Positions 22,676 to 34,224 of a DNA stretch of 64,000 nt are shown piece after piece (the stretch's first letter is position 1; every line of letters begins with the position of its first letter). The notes below the pieces were generated by a model. That model did not search any database. It saw only the letters and a program-made list of their open reading frames with translations, and was not told where the DNA came from. Source of the DNA: Moraxella nonliquefaciens. GTDB lineage: Bacteria; Pseudomonadota; Gammaproteobacteria; Pseudomonadales; Moraxellaceae. The stretch is from contig NZ_LXTW01000012.1 of the NCBI RefSeq assembly GCF_001679005.1, positions 267,116 through 331,115 on the forward strand, given 5' to 3'. A program made the translations under genes and the position numbers.

Positions 22676-25459
22676 TTAATAATCTTGTTGCCATGCCCGA
22701 TTGACGGTATCATAGCCCAAGACTTTATCAGACATCAGACGATTTAGCTTACTGCTACTGGTAATGCCATTTAGGCGTATTTCTGCCATGATGGCGTTAT
22801 TTGCGTCCGCGTTGGGATTTAGGTCGTTGCGATAACGACGAGCATAGACCGACAGCCCATAACAGCAATCTTCATAATTAACCCCAATTAGGGCATCAAG
22901 CAGACGATTATTTTTGTTATCGTATTGGGTCTGGGTCATGACACGCCAGCGGTTGTTGATGGGAAAGACGGCGGATGCTGTATAAGCGGACAAGGCAAGC
23001 TGACCTGTGGCAGGATTGTTTTTGCGTTTGATGATACCAAAGTTATACAGTTGATTGTCTCTGGGCTGATAACGAAGCCAGGTGACGATGGTGTTTAGGT
23101 CATGGTTGGGGGTAAAAGCCCCACCAGTTTCCACCCAAAGGTTATTCATTGGCAAAATAGATGCCCGCCATGCCATCCCTGATGTACTGCCTGTAAAAAC
23201 CTCACTGTCATCCACGCCCACACGAATATTATTTAAATAAATCTGCTTAGCGATGCCCCCATCAAAGCGTGTCAAACCTGTACCATCTATATAGCGATAA
23301 TGTAGAGCGGGGGTGATGGCGTGCAAATCTTGAATGCGATCATAACCTAAGAACCATGAATCAGACAGCAAGCGTTCATAGCTGATTTGTCCAATGGCGG
23401 TCTCAAAGTTAGGGATTTTGCTTTGGTCTTTGTAGGGGGTGTGGGTGTATTTTAGGCGTGGCATGATGACCTGATGACCACCCAAACTGTCGTCATACAA
23501 TCCAAAGGGTGAACCTGCCTTTTCAAAAAATAGCCCAGTATCTAGCCCAATTCTGGGAGCAAATACCGAATAAGTCCCCTCATCTTCGGTGAGATTTTGT
23601 CCGATAAGGCTGTCTTCATCATAAGAGGTGTATAGATGTGTCAAGGCAAGCGATGGTGTGGCATAACCCCATGAACGGGTCATCGGATAACTAAACGACA
23701 GTTGGTTATACATGCGAAAGCCTGATTTTTCCGTCTCAGAGTTGTCCTTGATGGATTTTTTAAAATAGGCAGAGTTGTGAACCCCTTTTACATTTAGCTG
23801 ATTTAGTGCATCAGATTCATTACCAATCTTTGGCAAGCGATAGTGTACCGATAATTGGGGCAGGCGTGAGTAGGGTTTGTCTTTATCCAAGATGACCGTA
23901 CCGTCGTTATTTTTGCCATGTAATGTCTGAAAAGTCTCAGCTCGCAAATCAGCACTGATATGGTCATTGTAGTAGCTTGCTCTAATGTTGCGTGGCAGGT
24001 TTAATGGGTTGCCTTCAATGCCAAGCGTGTCAAAGTCATTAAGATAACTGCTGTCTGAAACATAGCGATAATGAGCATGGGCGGACAGATGAGCATGGCG
24101 TTTGGATTGCCAGTGATGGTCATAAAATAGGCTTTTGCGGTCTTTATCATCATATTTGCGGTCATCGGGCAGATAAGACCCACGCAATACACCTGTGCCA
24201 ACATGCTTTGTTAGGTAGCGAAATTCACCTGTGAGCATGGGATTTTTGTTGTTAAATACCGTGGGTGTGATGGTGGCATCATAGTTGGGGGCAAGGTTTA
24301 GGTAGTAGGGCGTATTGATTTCAAAACTATTAGAACCAACCCCTGCTGTTGGCAATAAAAATCCACTGGCACGTCTGTTGTCAATGGGAAAGTTAAAATA
24401 CGGCAGATAAAAGATGGGTACATTACCGATTCTAAGTGTGGTATTTTTTGCCACACCACGCCCTGTATTGTTATCAATGTTAATGCTCTTGGCATCCAAA
24501 TGCCATTTGCGTTCGTTTGGGGGGCAGGTAGAAAACATCACCTCTTGCATGTGGTATTGGTTATCGCCGATTTTGTTTAGGGTATGGGCGTGTCCGTGGG
24601 CATTTATGGCGGTGCTGGCAAAAGCAACATCATGTGCGATAACAGTTTTGCCATCATTGAGATGGTGTAAATCATGAGCAACCCCAATAATCCCTGCACC
24701 GCTCACCTTGCTGGCATCAGCATCAGATAATCTGTCATCACTAAACAGCACTTGTCCTGTGGCGTGCATTTGCCCTGTGCTGGGTTGATAGGTGAGCTTG
24801 TTGGCGGTGATTTGCTGACCGTCTTGCTCGATGATGACATTGCCCACAAGTTCAGCATGGTCTTTGTTATCATGGTAGGCATAGTCAGCTTGGGCGTAGA
24901 AAGTGTTGTTGTCATCACCACCTTGATAACCCAGATTTTGGCTTAAATTCTGCCTTTTGGGCAAAACCCAAACCCCGTCACAGCGTGCCACATGTCCGCC
25001 TGTGCTTGGTTTGGGGTGATAGTATTGGGTGAGCTTGGCAAAACTTTGACTTTTTTGCGTATTGGCATGATGGTCTTGACTGATGCTCTCATTGTTGATA
25101 AGTGTGGTGTCCATGCTTGGGGATGGATGAATGGGTTTGGGGGGAATGATGTCAGGGGAAGAACTTGTGATTTGGGCGGTGTTAGTTGCAAAGGTTGTCA
25201 AATCGTTATCGGTTGAGTTTGGCTCTACTTTTGTGGTCTCTTGGGTGATGGTGGCAGGCGTGGGGGCATGACCCATCATGTTGTTGGGGATTGGGTGTGT
25301 GATTTTATCGGATGTAATAAAATTTTGGGCATGACTTAGGGTAGGTAATACACCAAATAAGGCAATGCCAACACAGATGGTCAATTCGTGTTTTTTGCCA
25401 AAAAAATCCTGTTTTTGCTGTCCGTTTTGCTTGTTTTTTGTTACCTGTCCACGTGTCAT
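22676..25459 (-). CDS. lptD: LPS assembly outer membrane protein LptD
   Basis: Forms the outer-membrane channel for lipooligosaccharide, plugged by LptE. 927 residues: signal peptide to about 44 (ALFGVLPTLSHA), a long low-complexity N-terminal part (45-165), the jelly-roll OstA domain (AELVGNVIIEQDGQQITANKLTY), RKWHLDAKSINIDNNTGRGVAKN, YLPYFNFPIDNRRASGFLLP, and a beta-barrel to the C-terminus. Cys at about 159, 313 and near 858 could form the interdomain disulfide. The gene is divergent from amgK-murU and precedes surA, as in Pseudomonas. Confidence 0.96.
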   Translation of the reverse strand: MTRGQVTKNKQNGQQKQDFFGKKHELTICVGIALFGVLPTLSHAQNFITSDKITHPIPNNMMGHAPTPATITQETTKVEPNSTDNDLTTFATNTAQITSSSPDIIPPKPIHPSPSMDTTLINNESISQDHHANTQKSQSFAKLTQYYHPKPSTGGHVARCDGVWVLPKRQNLSQNLGYQGGDDNNTFYAQADYAYHDNKDHAELVGNVIIEQDGQQITANKLTYQPSTGQMHATGQVLFSDDRLSDADASKVSGAGIIGVAHDLHHLNDGKTVIAHDVAFASTAINAHGHAHTLNKIGDNQYHMQEVMFSTCPPNERKWHLDAKSINIDNNTGRGVAKNTTLRIGNVPIFYLPYFNFPIDNRRASGFLLPTAGVGSNSFEINTPYYLNLAPNYDATITPTVFNNKNPMLTGEFRYLTKHVGTGVLRGSYLPDDRKYDDKDRKSLFYDHHWQSKRHAHLSAHAHYRYVSDSSYLNDFDTLGIEGNPLNLPRNIRASYYNDHISADLRAETFQTLHGKNNDGTVILDKDKPYSRLPQLSVHYRLPKIGNESDALNQLNVKGVHNSAYFKKSIKDNSETEKSGFRMYNQLSFSYPMTRSWGYATPSLALTHLYTSYDEDSLIGQNLTEDEGTYSVFAPRIGLDTGLFFEKAGSPFGLYDDSLGGHQVIMPRLKYTHTPYKDQSKIPNFETAIGQISYERLLSDSWFLGYDRIQDLHAITPALHYRYIDGTGLTRFDGGIAKQIYLNNIRVGVDDSEVFTGSTSGMAWRASILPMNNLWVETGGAFTPNHDLNTIVTWLRYQPRDNQLYNFGIIKRKNNPATGQLALSAYTASAVFPINNRWRVMTQTQYDNKNNRLLDALIGVNYEDCCYGLSVYARRYRNDLNPNADANNAIMAEIRLNGITSSSKLNRLMSDKVLGYDTVNRAWQQDY

Positions 25460-25591
25460 GATATTACCTGATTGACTTAGGGTGATTTTTTAAATGTAGG
25501 ATTGATTATTTTACCCTATTTTTGATTTAAAATTAATAGTTTTTGCATCTGTTATGAAAATTTGCCATCAAAAATATTCACCCAAAACCAC

Positions 25592-25600
25592 TGGTATAAT
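25592..25600 (+). promoter_or_regulatory. Extended -10 promoter of amgK-murU
   Basis: TGGTATAAT at 25592-25600, an extended -10 with a perfect TATAAT, 61 bases before the amgK start; no good -35 at the right spacing. Confidence 0.5.
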
Positions 25601-25661
25601 GCTGAAAAATTCGCTAAACTATGGCATTTATTTAAACCGTTTAAACCATTAAGGGCATACC

Positions 25662-26684
25662 ATGACTCGCCATGATGAGATGATGAATTTTTTAAACAAT
25701 CACCTAAGCACTGAGTTTAGCATAGCAAGTTTGGCAGCAGATGCCAGTTTTCGCCGTTATTATCGCATTCATGTTAAGTTAGATGAGCATGATAAAGATG
25801 AGATGACTTATCTTTTGATGGATGCCCCACCTGATAAAGAGCGTGTAACCGAGTTTGTGGCAGTGGCAGGCATTATAAGCGATGCTCTTAATGTGCCTAA
25901 CATCATCGCCCAAGACATTACCAAGGGTTTTTTATTATTACAAGATTTTGGCACAACCGAATTTTCTCATTTAATCAAAGACGATAAAGAGAATATAGCT
26001 CTTTATTATCAACAGGCGTATGAGACATTAATTAAATTACAGAATTTGGATACGAATGTGGATTTGCCAGCATATGACGATGATAAATTAAATGATGAGA
26101 TGAATTTATTTAGCCAGTGGTTTTTGCCTTATATTAATGTGGTATTGACAGCTGATGATGAACTATTATGGGAACAACTAAAAAAACAAGTCATCACCGA
26201 TGTTCAAAATCAGCCCAAAGTCATCGTTCACCGAGATTATCACAGCCGTAATCTCATGCAAGATAAAGCCTCTGATGAGCTGGGTGTGATTGATTTTCAA
26301 GATGCACTGATTGGGGCGGATACTTATGATTTGGTCAGTCTGGTGCGAGATGCGTACATTGATATGGATGAGATTTGGGTAGATGAACAGATTAGGACTT
26401 TTTATGAATTAAAAACCCCAAACATGACATTGCATGACTTTACCAAAAATGTCAATATCATGGGCGTACAGCGACATCTAAAAGTCTTGGGTATTTTTAT
26501 TCGTCTGTATCAACGAGATGGTAAAGAGCGTTATTTGCAAAATATCCCCAAAGTCATGAATGATTTGTGCCATGAACTTAACTGGCTAAGTGAGCAGGGC
26601 GGTGATGATATTTATACTGATTTTAAGGAATTCATTTATCAAAAAATCCTACCTACTTATAATCAGGTATTTATATCGGCATAA
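25662..26684 (+). CDS. amgK: N-acetylmuramate/N-acetylglucosamine anomeric kinase AmgK
   Basis: Phosphorylates MurNAc at C1 in cell-wall recycling. 340 residues of the APH kinase fold: DASFRRYYRI near 27, the catalytic loop VIVHRDYHSRNLM near 187 and IGVIDFQDALIG near 208. Paired with murU downstream and divergent from lptD, the arrangement known from Pseudomonas. This bypass confers intrinsic fosfomycin tolerance in that genus. Confidence 0.92.
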   Translation: MTRHDEMMNFLNNHLSTEFSIASLAADASFRRYYRIHVKLDEHDKDEMTYLLMDAPPDKERVTEFVAVAGIISDALNVPNIIAQDITKGFLLLQDFGTTEFSHLIKDDKENIALYYQQAYETLIKLQNLDTNVDLPAYDDDKLNDEMNLFSQWFLPYINVVLTADDELLWEQLKKQVITDVQNQPKVIVHRDYHSRNLMQDKASDELGVIDFQDALIGADTYDLVSLVRDAYIDMDEIWVDEQIRTFYELKTPNMTLHDFTKNVNIMGVQRHLKVLGIFIRLYQRDGKERYLQNIPKVMNDLCHELNWLSEQGGDDIYTDFKEFIYQKILPTYNQVFISA

Positions 26685-26832
26685 ATAAATGAAAATAGGA
26701 TGATGATATGATAGATTGTCCTATTTTGATGTTTGATATTTTTAATTTTAAAGTTGATGGGGTTAATTTTATTAAGGCAATTAATTTAAAAACTCAATCA
26801 TTTATAAAAACTATATTTATAAAAGGCAAACC

Positions 26833-27546
26833 ATGATAACCCAAGCCATGATTTTATCAGCAGGCAAAGGCACCAGAATGCGTCCTTTGACTCTGACCAC
26901 GCCCAAGCCTCTTGTGATGGTGGCACAAAAACCCTTGGTGGTATGGCATATTGAACGCCTAAAACAGGCAGGCATTACTGATATTACCCTAAATGTCGGT
27001 CATTTGGGTGGTGTGATTATTGACTTTTTTGATGGTCGTGATTTTGGTGTGAATATTCATATTTCCGATGAGAGTGTCTTGCCTGAACCTTTGGAGACAG
27101 CAGGGGGAATTCGCCATGCACTGGCTCATCAGAAGTTAAGAGATGAACCGTTTTTACTCATTAATGGCGATGTGTGGAGTGAATTTGGATTTGACAGGCT
27201 AACTCATCATCGCCTAGGTGATGATTTGGCACATTTGATGCTCACCGCCAACCCTGCACACAATCTTACAGGTGATTTTGCTTTGATTGACGTGTCAGCA
27301 GAGGGATTGGGTAGGGTTGCCCTGCACGATGATAATGGCAATAACCACACCTTTGCTGGCATCAGTGTGATGTCGCCAAAGATGGTGGCAGATGTGGGTG
27401 TAGCAGAGATAGCACCGCTGGCACCACTGCTACGTTCGGCGATGATACAAGGGCGTGTTAGCGGTGAAATGCTAAACGATAAATGGGTAGATGTTGGCAC
27501 AATAGAGCGGCTGCACGAGGTAGAGCGGTATGTTCAGGGCGTTTAA
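26833..27546 (+). CDS. murU: N-acetylmuramate alpha-1-phosphate uridylyltransferase MurU
   Basis: Makes UDP-MurNAc from MurNAc-1-P, the step after AmgK in the recycling route. 237 residues of the nucleotidyltransferase fold: MILSAGKGTRMRPLTLTTPKPL at 6-27, LETAGGIRHAL near 86 and LLINGDVW near 105. A 148-base gap to amgK separates the two, so a second promoter is possible. Confidence 0.93.
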   Translation: MITQAMILSAGKGTRMRPLTLTTPKPLVMVAQKPLVVWHIERLKQAGITDITLNVGHLGGVIIDFFDGRDFGVNIHISDESVLPEPLETAGGIRHALAHQKLRDEPFLLINGDVWSEFGFDRLTHHRLGDDLAHLMLTANPAHNLTGDFALIDVSAEGLGRVALHDDNGNNHTFAGISVMSPKMVADVGVAEIAPLAPLLRSAMIQGRVSGEMLNDKWVDVGTIERLHEVERYVQGV

Positions 27547-27626
27547 AATGAATGAGGGATTTTAAAAAATAATTTTATAAATTTCAATATGTTGCATATT
27601 TTATTTAAATTTTTTGAAAAAAACAT

Positions 27627-27654
27627 TTGACACCCACCAAAAAATCTATATAAT
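27627..27654 (+). promoter_or_regulatory. Strong sigma-70 promoter of the tRNA pair
   Basis: TTGACA at 27627-27632 and TATAAT at 27649-27654, both perfect, spacing 16, about 80 bases before tRNA-Val. Confidence 0.88.
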
Positions 27655-27733
27655 ACGCACCACAACGAACGACATACATAACAAATAAGCATGGTTTAAA
27701 TTGTTTATTAAAATAGTTAAGTAAGTCAAGTTC

Positions 27734-27809
27734 GGGCGGTTAGCTCAGTTGGTAGAGCGTCTGCCTTACAAGCAGAGGGTCAGCGGTTCGAATCCGTTAC
27801 CGCCCACCA
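27734..27809 (+). tRNA. tRNA-Val (anticodon UAC)
   Basis: 76 nt with encoded CCA. Acceptor arms GGGCGGT/ACCGCCC pair, D-loop contains AGCTCAGTTGGTAGAGC, anticodon loop CTTACAA gives UAC, T-arm has GGTTCGAATCC. Transcribed with the following tRNA-Asp. Confidence 0.97.
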
Positions 27810-27850
27810 ATAAAGTTTTATACTTTTACTAATAAAAGTAAGCGACCTTA

Positions 27851-27927
27851 GCAGCGGTAGTTCAGTTGGTTAGAATATCGGCCTGTCACGCCGAGGGTCG
27901 CGGGTTCGAGTCCCGTCCGCTGCGCCA
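27851..27927 (+). tRNA. tRNA-Asp (anticodon GUC)
   Basis: 77 nt with encoded CCA. Acceptor arms GCAGCGG/CCGCTGC, anticodon loop CTGTCAC gives GUC, T-arm GGGTTCGAGTCCC; very close to E. coli tRNA-Asp. Confidence 0.97.
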
Positions 27928-27950
27928 TTTTTAACTGGTTTTTCCAGTTT

Positions 27951-27987
27951 AATCCCCTAAGTCTCCCCTGACTTGGGGATTTTTTTA
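27951..27987 (+). terminator. Rho-independent terminator of the tRNA operon
   Basis: AATCCCC-AAGTC (27951-27963) pairs with GACTTGGGGATT (27970-27981), with one bulged base, followed by a T7 run. Confidence 0.88.
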
Positions 27988-28111
27988 TTTCTTTATTATT
28001 TTTATGTATCAAGTGTGTCATCTGCTTTTTGTTTGCAATTTCTTAAACTGCATTCATCATCTTTGCAAAGCGATTGGCAAACAGCACCAACCACAATCAG
28101 GGCGAGCCATT

Positions 28112-29089
28112 TTATCCTGTAATCTGATACAATTTGGTGCCTTCTTCTGCCATGATTTGCCGTGCCACATGAATGATAAGCTGTCTTAGCCATTTATGAG
28201 CAGGGTGGTGTTGTAGTAGGGGCGACCATGCCATTTTAAGTTCAAATTCTGGAATAAAAAACGGCGGTTCTTTGACGACGATTTGTGAATTATTTTGGGC
28301 TTGTAAATTTGCCACACGAGTGGGCAAAGTGGCAATCAAATCCTTGTTGGCGGCGAGCATGGCAGGCATTTGGTAATGGCGAGTGAACACGCTGATTTGG
28401 CGTTTTTTACCAAGTCTTTGCAAGGCTTGATCAATGGCACCCAAACCACCTGATTTGTCAGGATTAACCCCAAAACCCACGCCCATGCCAGTCTTAGACA
28501 CCCAAACATGTTGAGCATCGAGATAGTCTTTTAGGTTAAGGCGGTATAAATAAGGACTGTCTGCTGACAAAAGACAGCTAAACGTATCACGCCATACCAG
28601 TACCTGATGAAAACTTTGTGGTATCTCATTAAAGCGGTTGATTGCCAAATCCACACGCCCCTGTTCCATGTCTCGATACGATACATCAGATGGGGTCAAA
28701 AAATCCAAAATCACGTTGGGAGCTTCACTTCTGAGTGCTTTGACAAGACGTGGCACCAAGGTTGCTTCGGCATAATCACTGGCCATAATCCGAAACATGC
28801 GAGAGGTACTATATGGACGAAATTCGGTGCGTGGTTCTAATAATGTCCCCACATCTAAGAGTATTTCACGAATGCGTGGTTGTAGTTCTTTGGCTCGTTC
28901 GGTGGGTGTCATACCCTCAGAGGAACGTACCAGCAGTGGGTCATTAAAAAGTGAACGCAATCTGCGTAAAATGTTACTCATGGCAGGCTGAGTAATGCCA
29001 AGCTGTTCGGCGGCACGGGTGACGTTTTTTTCACGCAGCAACACATCCAGATAAACAATAAGATTTAAATCAATTTTTTGTAAATTCAT
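28112..29089 (-). CDS. LysR-family transcriptional regulator
   Basis: 325 residues. N-terminal helix-turn-helix LIVYLDVLLREKNVTRAAEQLGITQPAMSNILRRLRSLFNDPLLVRS, then a substrate-binding domain (DLAINRFNEIPQSFHQVLVW). The start LNLIVYLDVLL is typical of the NodD/LeuO/PnbR-like subgroup. No divergently transcribed target with a clear link lies beside it; the next gene upstream is an L,D-transpeptidase on the same strand. Target unknown. Confidence 0.93.
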   Translation of the reverse strand: MNLQKIDLNLIVYLDVLLREKNVTRAAEQLGITQPAMSNILRRLRSLFNDPLLVRSSEGMTPTERAKELQPRIREILLDVGTLLEPRTEFRPYSTSRMFRIMASDYAEATLVPRLVKALRSEAPNVILDFLTPSDVSYRDMEQGRVDLAINRFNEIPQSFHQVLVWRDTFSCLLSADSPYLYRLNLKDYLDAQHVWVSKTGMGVGFGVNPDKSGGLGAIDQALQRLGKKRQISVFTRHYQMPAMLAANKDLIATLPTRVANLQAQNNSQIVVKEPPFFIPEFELKMAWSPLLQHHPAHKWLRQLIIHVARQIMAEEGTKLYQITG

Positions 29090-29229
29090 GGTTGTCCTTT
29101 TTGTGTTGTTATGGTTTGGCTGTTGGCAACTGATATAACACCATGAACCATCTAGGATATGCCCAGCCTTTGTATAATTGACACTTGTGTTAAAATATTT
29201 AAGTGGTTAAACAGTTTTAATTAAATGCT

Positions 29230-29721
29230 TTAAACAATCAAAACATCCACACCCACATGAACCACATCATACAGCCACATCACATCATCATTGGTCATGC
29301 GAATACAGCCGTGCGACATCGGCACACCCATAGGTTCACTGTCGGGGGTGCCATGAATATAGATATGACGTGCATGTGTGTCGCAGAGCATGCCGTCTGT
29401 GGTTTTGCCCAAATTGTAACCATCCTCCAAACCCTTTAACCACAAAATCCGACTCAAAATCCAGTCTCTATCAGGATTGGCTTGTCTAAGATGGTCATCA
29501 TAAATCTCCCCTGTGAACACTCTTCCTATAAATACGGCATTTTTGGGGCATTCGCCTCCAATTTTATCGCTGATGATATGTTTGCCAAGTGGCGTACAGC
29601 CTGTATTTTCAATCTGTCCTGTGCCATTTTTGGCGGTGGAGACAGATAGGGTTTGAATGGCTTTGTCATCATCAAAAACGGTCAAAGTTTGGGTGGTAGT
29701 GTCTATTTTTAAAGTTATCAT
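29230..29721 (-). CDS. YkuD-type L,D-transpeptidase
   Basis: 163 residues. The YkuD signature IYIHGTPDSEPMGVPMSHGCIRM near 122-142 has the catalytic Cys at about 139 and the supporting His. No signal peptide is seen, so its location is unclear; small cytosol-like members of this family (YbiS/ErfK-related) occur in related bacteria. It may cross-link peptidoglycan or attach lipoprotein. Confidence 0.88.
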   Translation of the reverse strand: MITLKIDTTTQTLTVFDDDKAIQTLSVSTAKNGTGQIENTGCTPLGKHIISDKIGGECPKNAVFIGRVFTGEIYDDHLRQANPDRDWILSRILWLKGLEDGYNLGKTTDGMLCDTHARHIYIHGTPDSEPMGVPMSHGCIRMTNDDVMWLYDVVHVGVDVLIV

Positions 29722-29766
29722 GTTTGGATTATCAATTTAAAAAATGATGACCATTTTAAATTTTAA

Positions 29767-31242
<1,476 letters not shown>

Positions 31243-31366
31243 TTGACCAACAAAAAAGTGGCAGATGTTTTGCTCTTTTTTGTTAGAGTGTGCCTGCCAC
31301 TCATAACATTTTACAAAACATGATGAATATATAGGACATGCCTGCCTTTGGCATTTGCAATGAACA

Positions 31367-32806
31367 ATGCCAAAATATTTTTTTAATCAAGGACAACACG
31401 TGCGTGCTTTAAATGCTATTGACCACATATTTTTAATGCTTGAAACTCGCAAAGAACCCATGCACGTTTCAGGTCTGTGCATATTTGAATTACCTGATGG
31501 AGCGGGTGATGATTTTTTGACAAATTTGGTATCGGACATTGAGGTAACACGTACCAAACCAAGTTTTCCTTTTAATCAAGTGCTAAATAAAGGACTGTTT
31601 TGGGAGAGAGATGGGAATTTTGATGTCAATCATCATTTTCGCCATGTCGCCTTACCCAAACCCGGAGGGATACAAGAGCTGACAAACTATATTTCACGAG
31701 AGCATGGACTTATGTTAGACAGAGCCAAACCGTTATGGGAATTTCATCTCATTGATGGTCTTGCTCCTGCTTATGATGGTGGTAATGCTCGTTTTGCTCT
31801 ATTCTTAAAAATTCATCATGCCATGGTAGATGGCATTGCCGCCATGCGACTGTTGCAACTGTCGCTCTCCACATCCGCCCAAGAGCAGATGACCGCCCCA
31901 TTTTGGTCATTATCTACCAAATACCGCAGCCAAATCAACGCCATCTTACCCATTCACAAACCCCCCCTACAAATCATCAAAGAACAGCTTGCCACCATCT
32001 ATCCTGTGGGAAGAGAGCTGATAAATAGTGTGAAAAATCACTTTGGCAAAAAAGACCCACATTTTACCAGTACCTTTGATGCCCCCAAATCCATATTAAA
32101 CCAAAAAATAAGCAGTTCACGCCAATTGTCATTCATCTCATTTGAAAAAGGGCGATTTGCAAAGATTGCTGAGCATTTTGGGGCGACAACCAATGATGTT
32201 TTGCTTGCCATCTGTGCAGGCGCTTTACGTGAGTATCTGCTTGCCCAAGATGCCCTGCCTGTCAAGCCACTCATTGCTTTTGTGCCCATTTCACTTCGCC
32301 GTGATAAAAGTGCGATGGGCAACCAGCTCTCGTTCATTCTAACCAACCTAGCCACACATAAATCAGACCCCGCTGAACGTCTTTTGACCATCAAGGCAAG
32401 CGTGGATGATGGCAAACAGCGATTTTCTCGGATGAATCAGGCACAGGTTATTAATTATAGCCTGTTGGCTTATGGCATGGCATTTGCTAATCTAAGTACA
32501 GGCGTGATGCCAACCCATCAAGCCTTTAATCTCATCATCTCAAATGTGCCAGGAGATGGTACGCCCATGTACCTTAATGGAGCAAGGCTGACAGGGATTT
32601 TTCCTGCATCGGTGCTGTTAGATGGGCAGGCTTTAAACATCACACTGACCAACTATCAAGACAAAATAGATTTTGGTATTACCGCTTGCCAAAGTGCCTT
32701 GCCTAACATTGAACAGCTGACCCAATTTTTGGAGCAAGAATTATTGGTATTTGAAGAATTGTTATTGATAAAAAGGGCGGATTTAGACCAAGCAAACATG
32801 CCATGA
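31367..32806 (+). CDS. WS/DGAT-type wax ester synthase / diacylglycerol acyltransferase
   Basis: Esterifies fatty alcohols or diacylglycerol with acyl-CoA to make storage wax esters or triacylglycerol. 479 residues. The active-site motif HHAMVDGIAA near 147 (HHxxxDG), the PLW-xHLI start near 125 and the C-terminal VPGDG-MYLNGARL segment match the Acinetobacter AtfA family. It appears monocistronic. This is a typical Moraxellaceae trait. Confidence 0.93.
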   Translation: MPKYFFNQGQHVRALNAIDHIFLMLETRKEPMHVSGLCIFELPDGAGDDFLTNLVSDIEVTRTKPSFPFNQVLNKGLFWERDGNFDVNHHFRHVALPKPGGIQELTNYISREHGLMLDRAKPLWEFHLIDGLAPAYDGGNARFALFLKIHHAMVDGIAAMRLLQLSLSTSAQEQMTAPFWSLSTKYRSQINAILPIHKPPLQIIKEQLATIYPVGRELINSVKNHFGKKDPHFTSTFDAPKSILNQKISSSRQLSFISFEKGRFAKIAEHFGATTNDVLLAICAGALREYLLAQDALPVKPLIAFVPISLRRDKSAMGNQLSFILTNLATHKSDPAERLLTIKASVDDGKQRFSRMNQAQVINYSLLAYGMAFANLSTGVMPTHQAFNLIISNVPGDGTPMYLNGARLTGIFPASVLLDGQALNITLTNYQDKIDFGITACQSALPNIEQLTQFLEQELLVFEELLLIKRADLDQANMP

Positions 32807-32813
32807 TAAACTC

Positions 32814-33014
32814 TCATGCCATGTGTTGTTTGGGCTGTGTTAGTGCGATGGGTGTGGTGAGTTTGGTTAAGGTTTGGACAATCATCTCATCACTGATGGC
32901 AAAAGTCTTATCACCATGAATGACGGTCATGATGATGGGGTGAGTGATGGGGCAGGTAAGTTGGGTGGCAAGATGATGAGTGATTTGGCAAGTCATGGTG
33001 CTACCTATCTTCAT
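32814..33014 (-). CDS. Possible small hypothetical protein
   Basis: 66 residues, with start MKIGSTMTCQ and FAISDEMIVQTLTKL in the middle. No clear ribosome site, no signal, no family. It fills most of an otherwise empty gap but could be chance. Confidence 0.25.
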   Translation of the reverse strand: MKIGSTMTCQITHHLATQLTCPITHPIIMTVIHGDKTFAISDEMIVQTLTKLTTPIALTQPKQHMA

Positions 33015-33139
33015 TGGGCTTTGGGTTTAGTGTAGCCCAATCAAGAATGAGGAGCAACCATTTTTCATCATTTTGTTTGATAAATTGTAAACAAATGTTT
33101 CGTTTATGAAGACTGGACAATTAAGGTTAATTGGGACAT

Positions 33140-33169
33140 TCATTGTCAAGTAGGTCATTGTCAAGTAGG
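33140..33169. repeat. 15-bp tandem direct repeat at the end of ispH
   Basis: TCATTGTCAAGTAGG occurs twice in tandem (33140-33154 and 33155-33169), 9 bases after the stop of ispH on the minus strand. Confidence 0.6.
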
Positions 33170-33177
33170 CTCAATGA

Positions 33178-34110
33178 TTATCGTAAGCTCTTAGGTAGGC
33201 TAAAAGTTACGTTCTCCTCAATGCCCAAAAGCTCAGTGGGAGTATCCGCTCCCCACTCTTGCAAGGTATCTAGCACCTCTTTGATAAGCACCTCGGGGGC
33301 GGAGGCACCTGCACTAACACCCACTTTATCTACGCCATCAAACCACGCTTTATCCATTTGTCCTGCGTTATCAATGAGATATGCCTTCGCTCCGAGTCGT
33401 TCGGCAAGCTCACGCAAGCGATTGGAATTGGATGAATTGGGACTGCCTACCACAAGTACGATTTGGCACTCTTTTGCCAAAGATTTGACCGCATCTTGAC
33501 GGTTTTGGGTGGCATAACAAATGTCATCCTTTCTTGGGGCATTGATTTGGGGGAATTTATCTTTTAGGGCATTTATCACCTGAGCGGTATCATCCATGGA
33601 TAGGGTGGTTTGGGTAACAAAGGCAAGTTCCTTGTCTGCTCCAAAGTTTAGATTCTCCACATCGCTTGCATCTTCAACCAAATGAATGCGACCGCCAAAA
33701 TTGGTATCAAAGCGTCCCATCGTTCCCTCCACCTCAGGATGTCCTGCATGTCCGATGAGAATGGCGTCCATGCCACTTTTGGCAAATTTACCAACTTCAA
33801 TATGCACCTTGGTAACCAGTGGACATGTAGCATCAAATACCGTCAAATCACGGCGCATCGCTTCGTCCTCTACCGCTTTTGATACACCGTGAGCTGAAAA
33901 AATTACAATTGCTCCATCGGGCACCTCATTGAGCTCTTCAACAAACACCGCCCCACGGCGTGCCAAATCCTCTACCACAAATTTGTTATGGACAACTTCA
34001 TGGCGGACATAGATGGGAGGATGAAAACGGCGTAAGGCCTCATTAACAATGGCGATGGCACGGTCAACACCAGCACAAAAGCCACGAGGGTTGGCAAGTA
34101 GGATTTGCAT
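33178..34110 (-). CDS. ispH: 4-hydroxy-3-methylbut-2-enyl diphosphate reductase
   Basis: Last step of the MEP isoprenoid pathway. 310 residues with the 4Fe-4S ligands C12 ([12 protein letters not shown]), C96 ([12 protein letters not shown]) and C198 (ICYATQNRQ), and [11 protein letters not shown] near 124. Length is usual. Divergent from gmk. Confidence 0.97.
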   Translation of the reverse strand: MQILLANPRGFCAGVDRAIAIVNEALRRFHPPIYVRHEVVHNKFVVEDLARRGAVFVEELNEVPDGAIVIFSAHGVSKAVEDEAMRRDLTVFDATCPLVTKVHIEVGKFAKSGMDAILIGHAGHPEVEGTMGRFDTNFGGRIHLVEDASDVENLNFGADKELAFVTQTTLSMDDTAQVINALKDKFPQINAPRKDDICYATQNRQDAVKSLAKECQIVLVVGSPNSSNSNRLRELAERLGAKAYLIDNAGQMDKAWFDGVDKVGVSAGASAPEVLIKEVLDTLQEWGADTPTELLGIEENVTFSLPKSLR

Positions 34111-34184
34111 AAAAAACCTTAAAATAATTCAACATCAAACGGTTTACTTTACCATAATTTGTCATTTTAGGATATGCTAATTTG

Positions 34185-34193
34185 TGCTATAAT
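34185..34193 (+). promoter_or_regulatory. Extended -10 promoter of gmk
   Basis: TGCTATAAT at 34185-34193, 31 bases before the chosen start of gmk. Confidence 0.6.
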
Positions 34194-34224
34194 TGATGAA
34201 ATATTATCATTTGGCGAGATTGTC

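Larger units (their letters stand above)
32807..33177. other. 371-bp interval between WS/DGAT and ispH
   Basis: Contains the weak small ORF at 32814-33014 and a 15-bp tandem repeat at 33140-33169. Nothing else recognised. Confidence 0.5.
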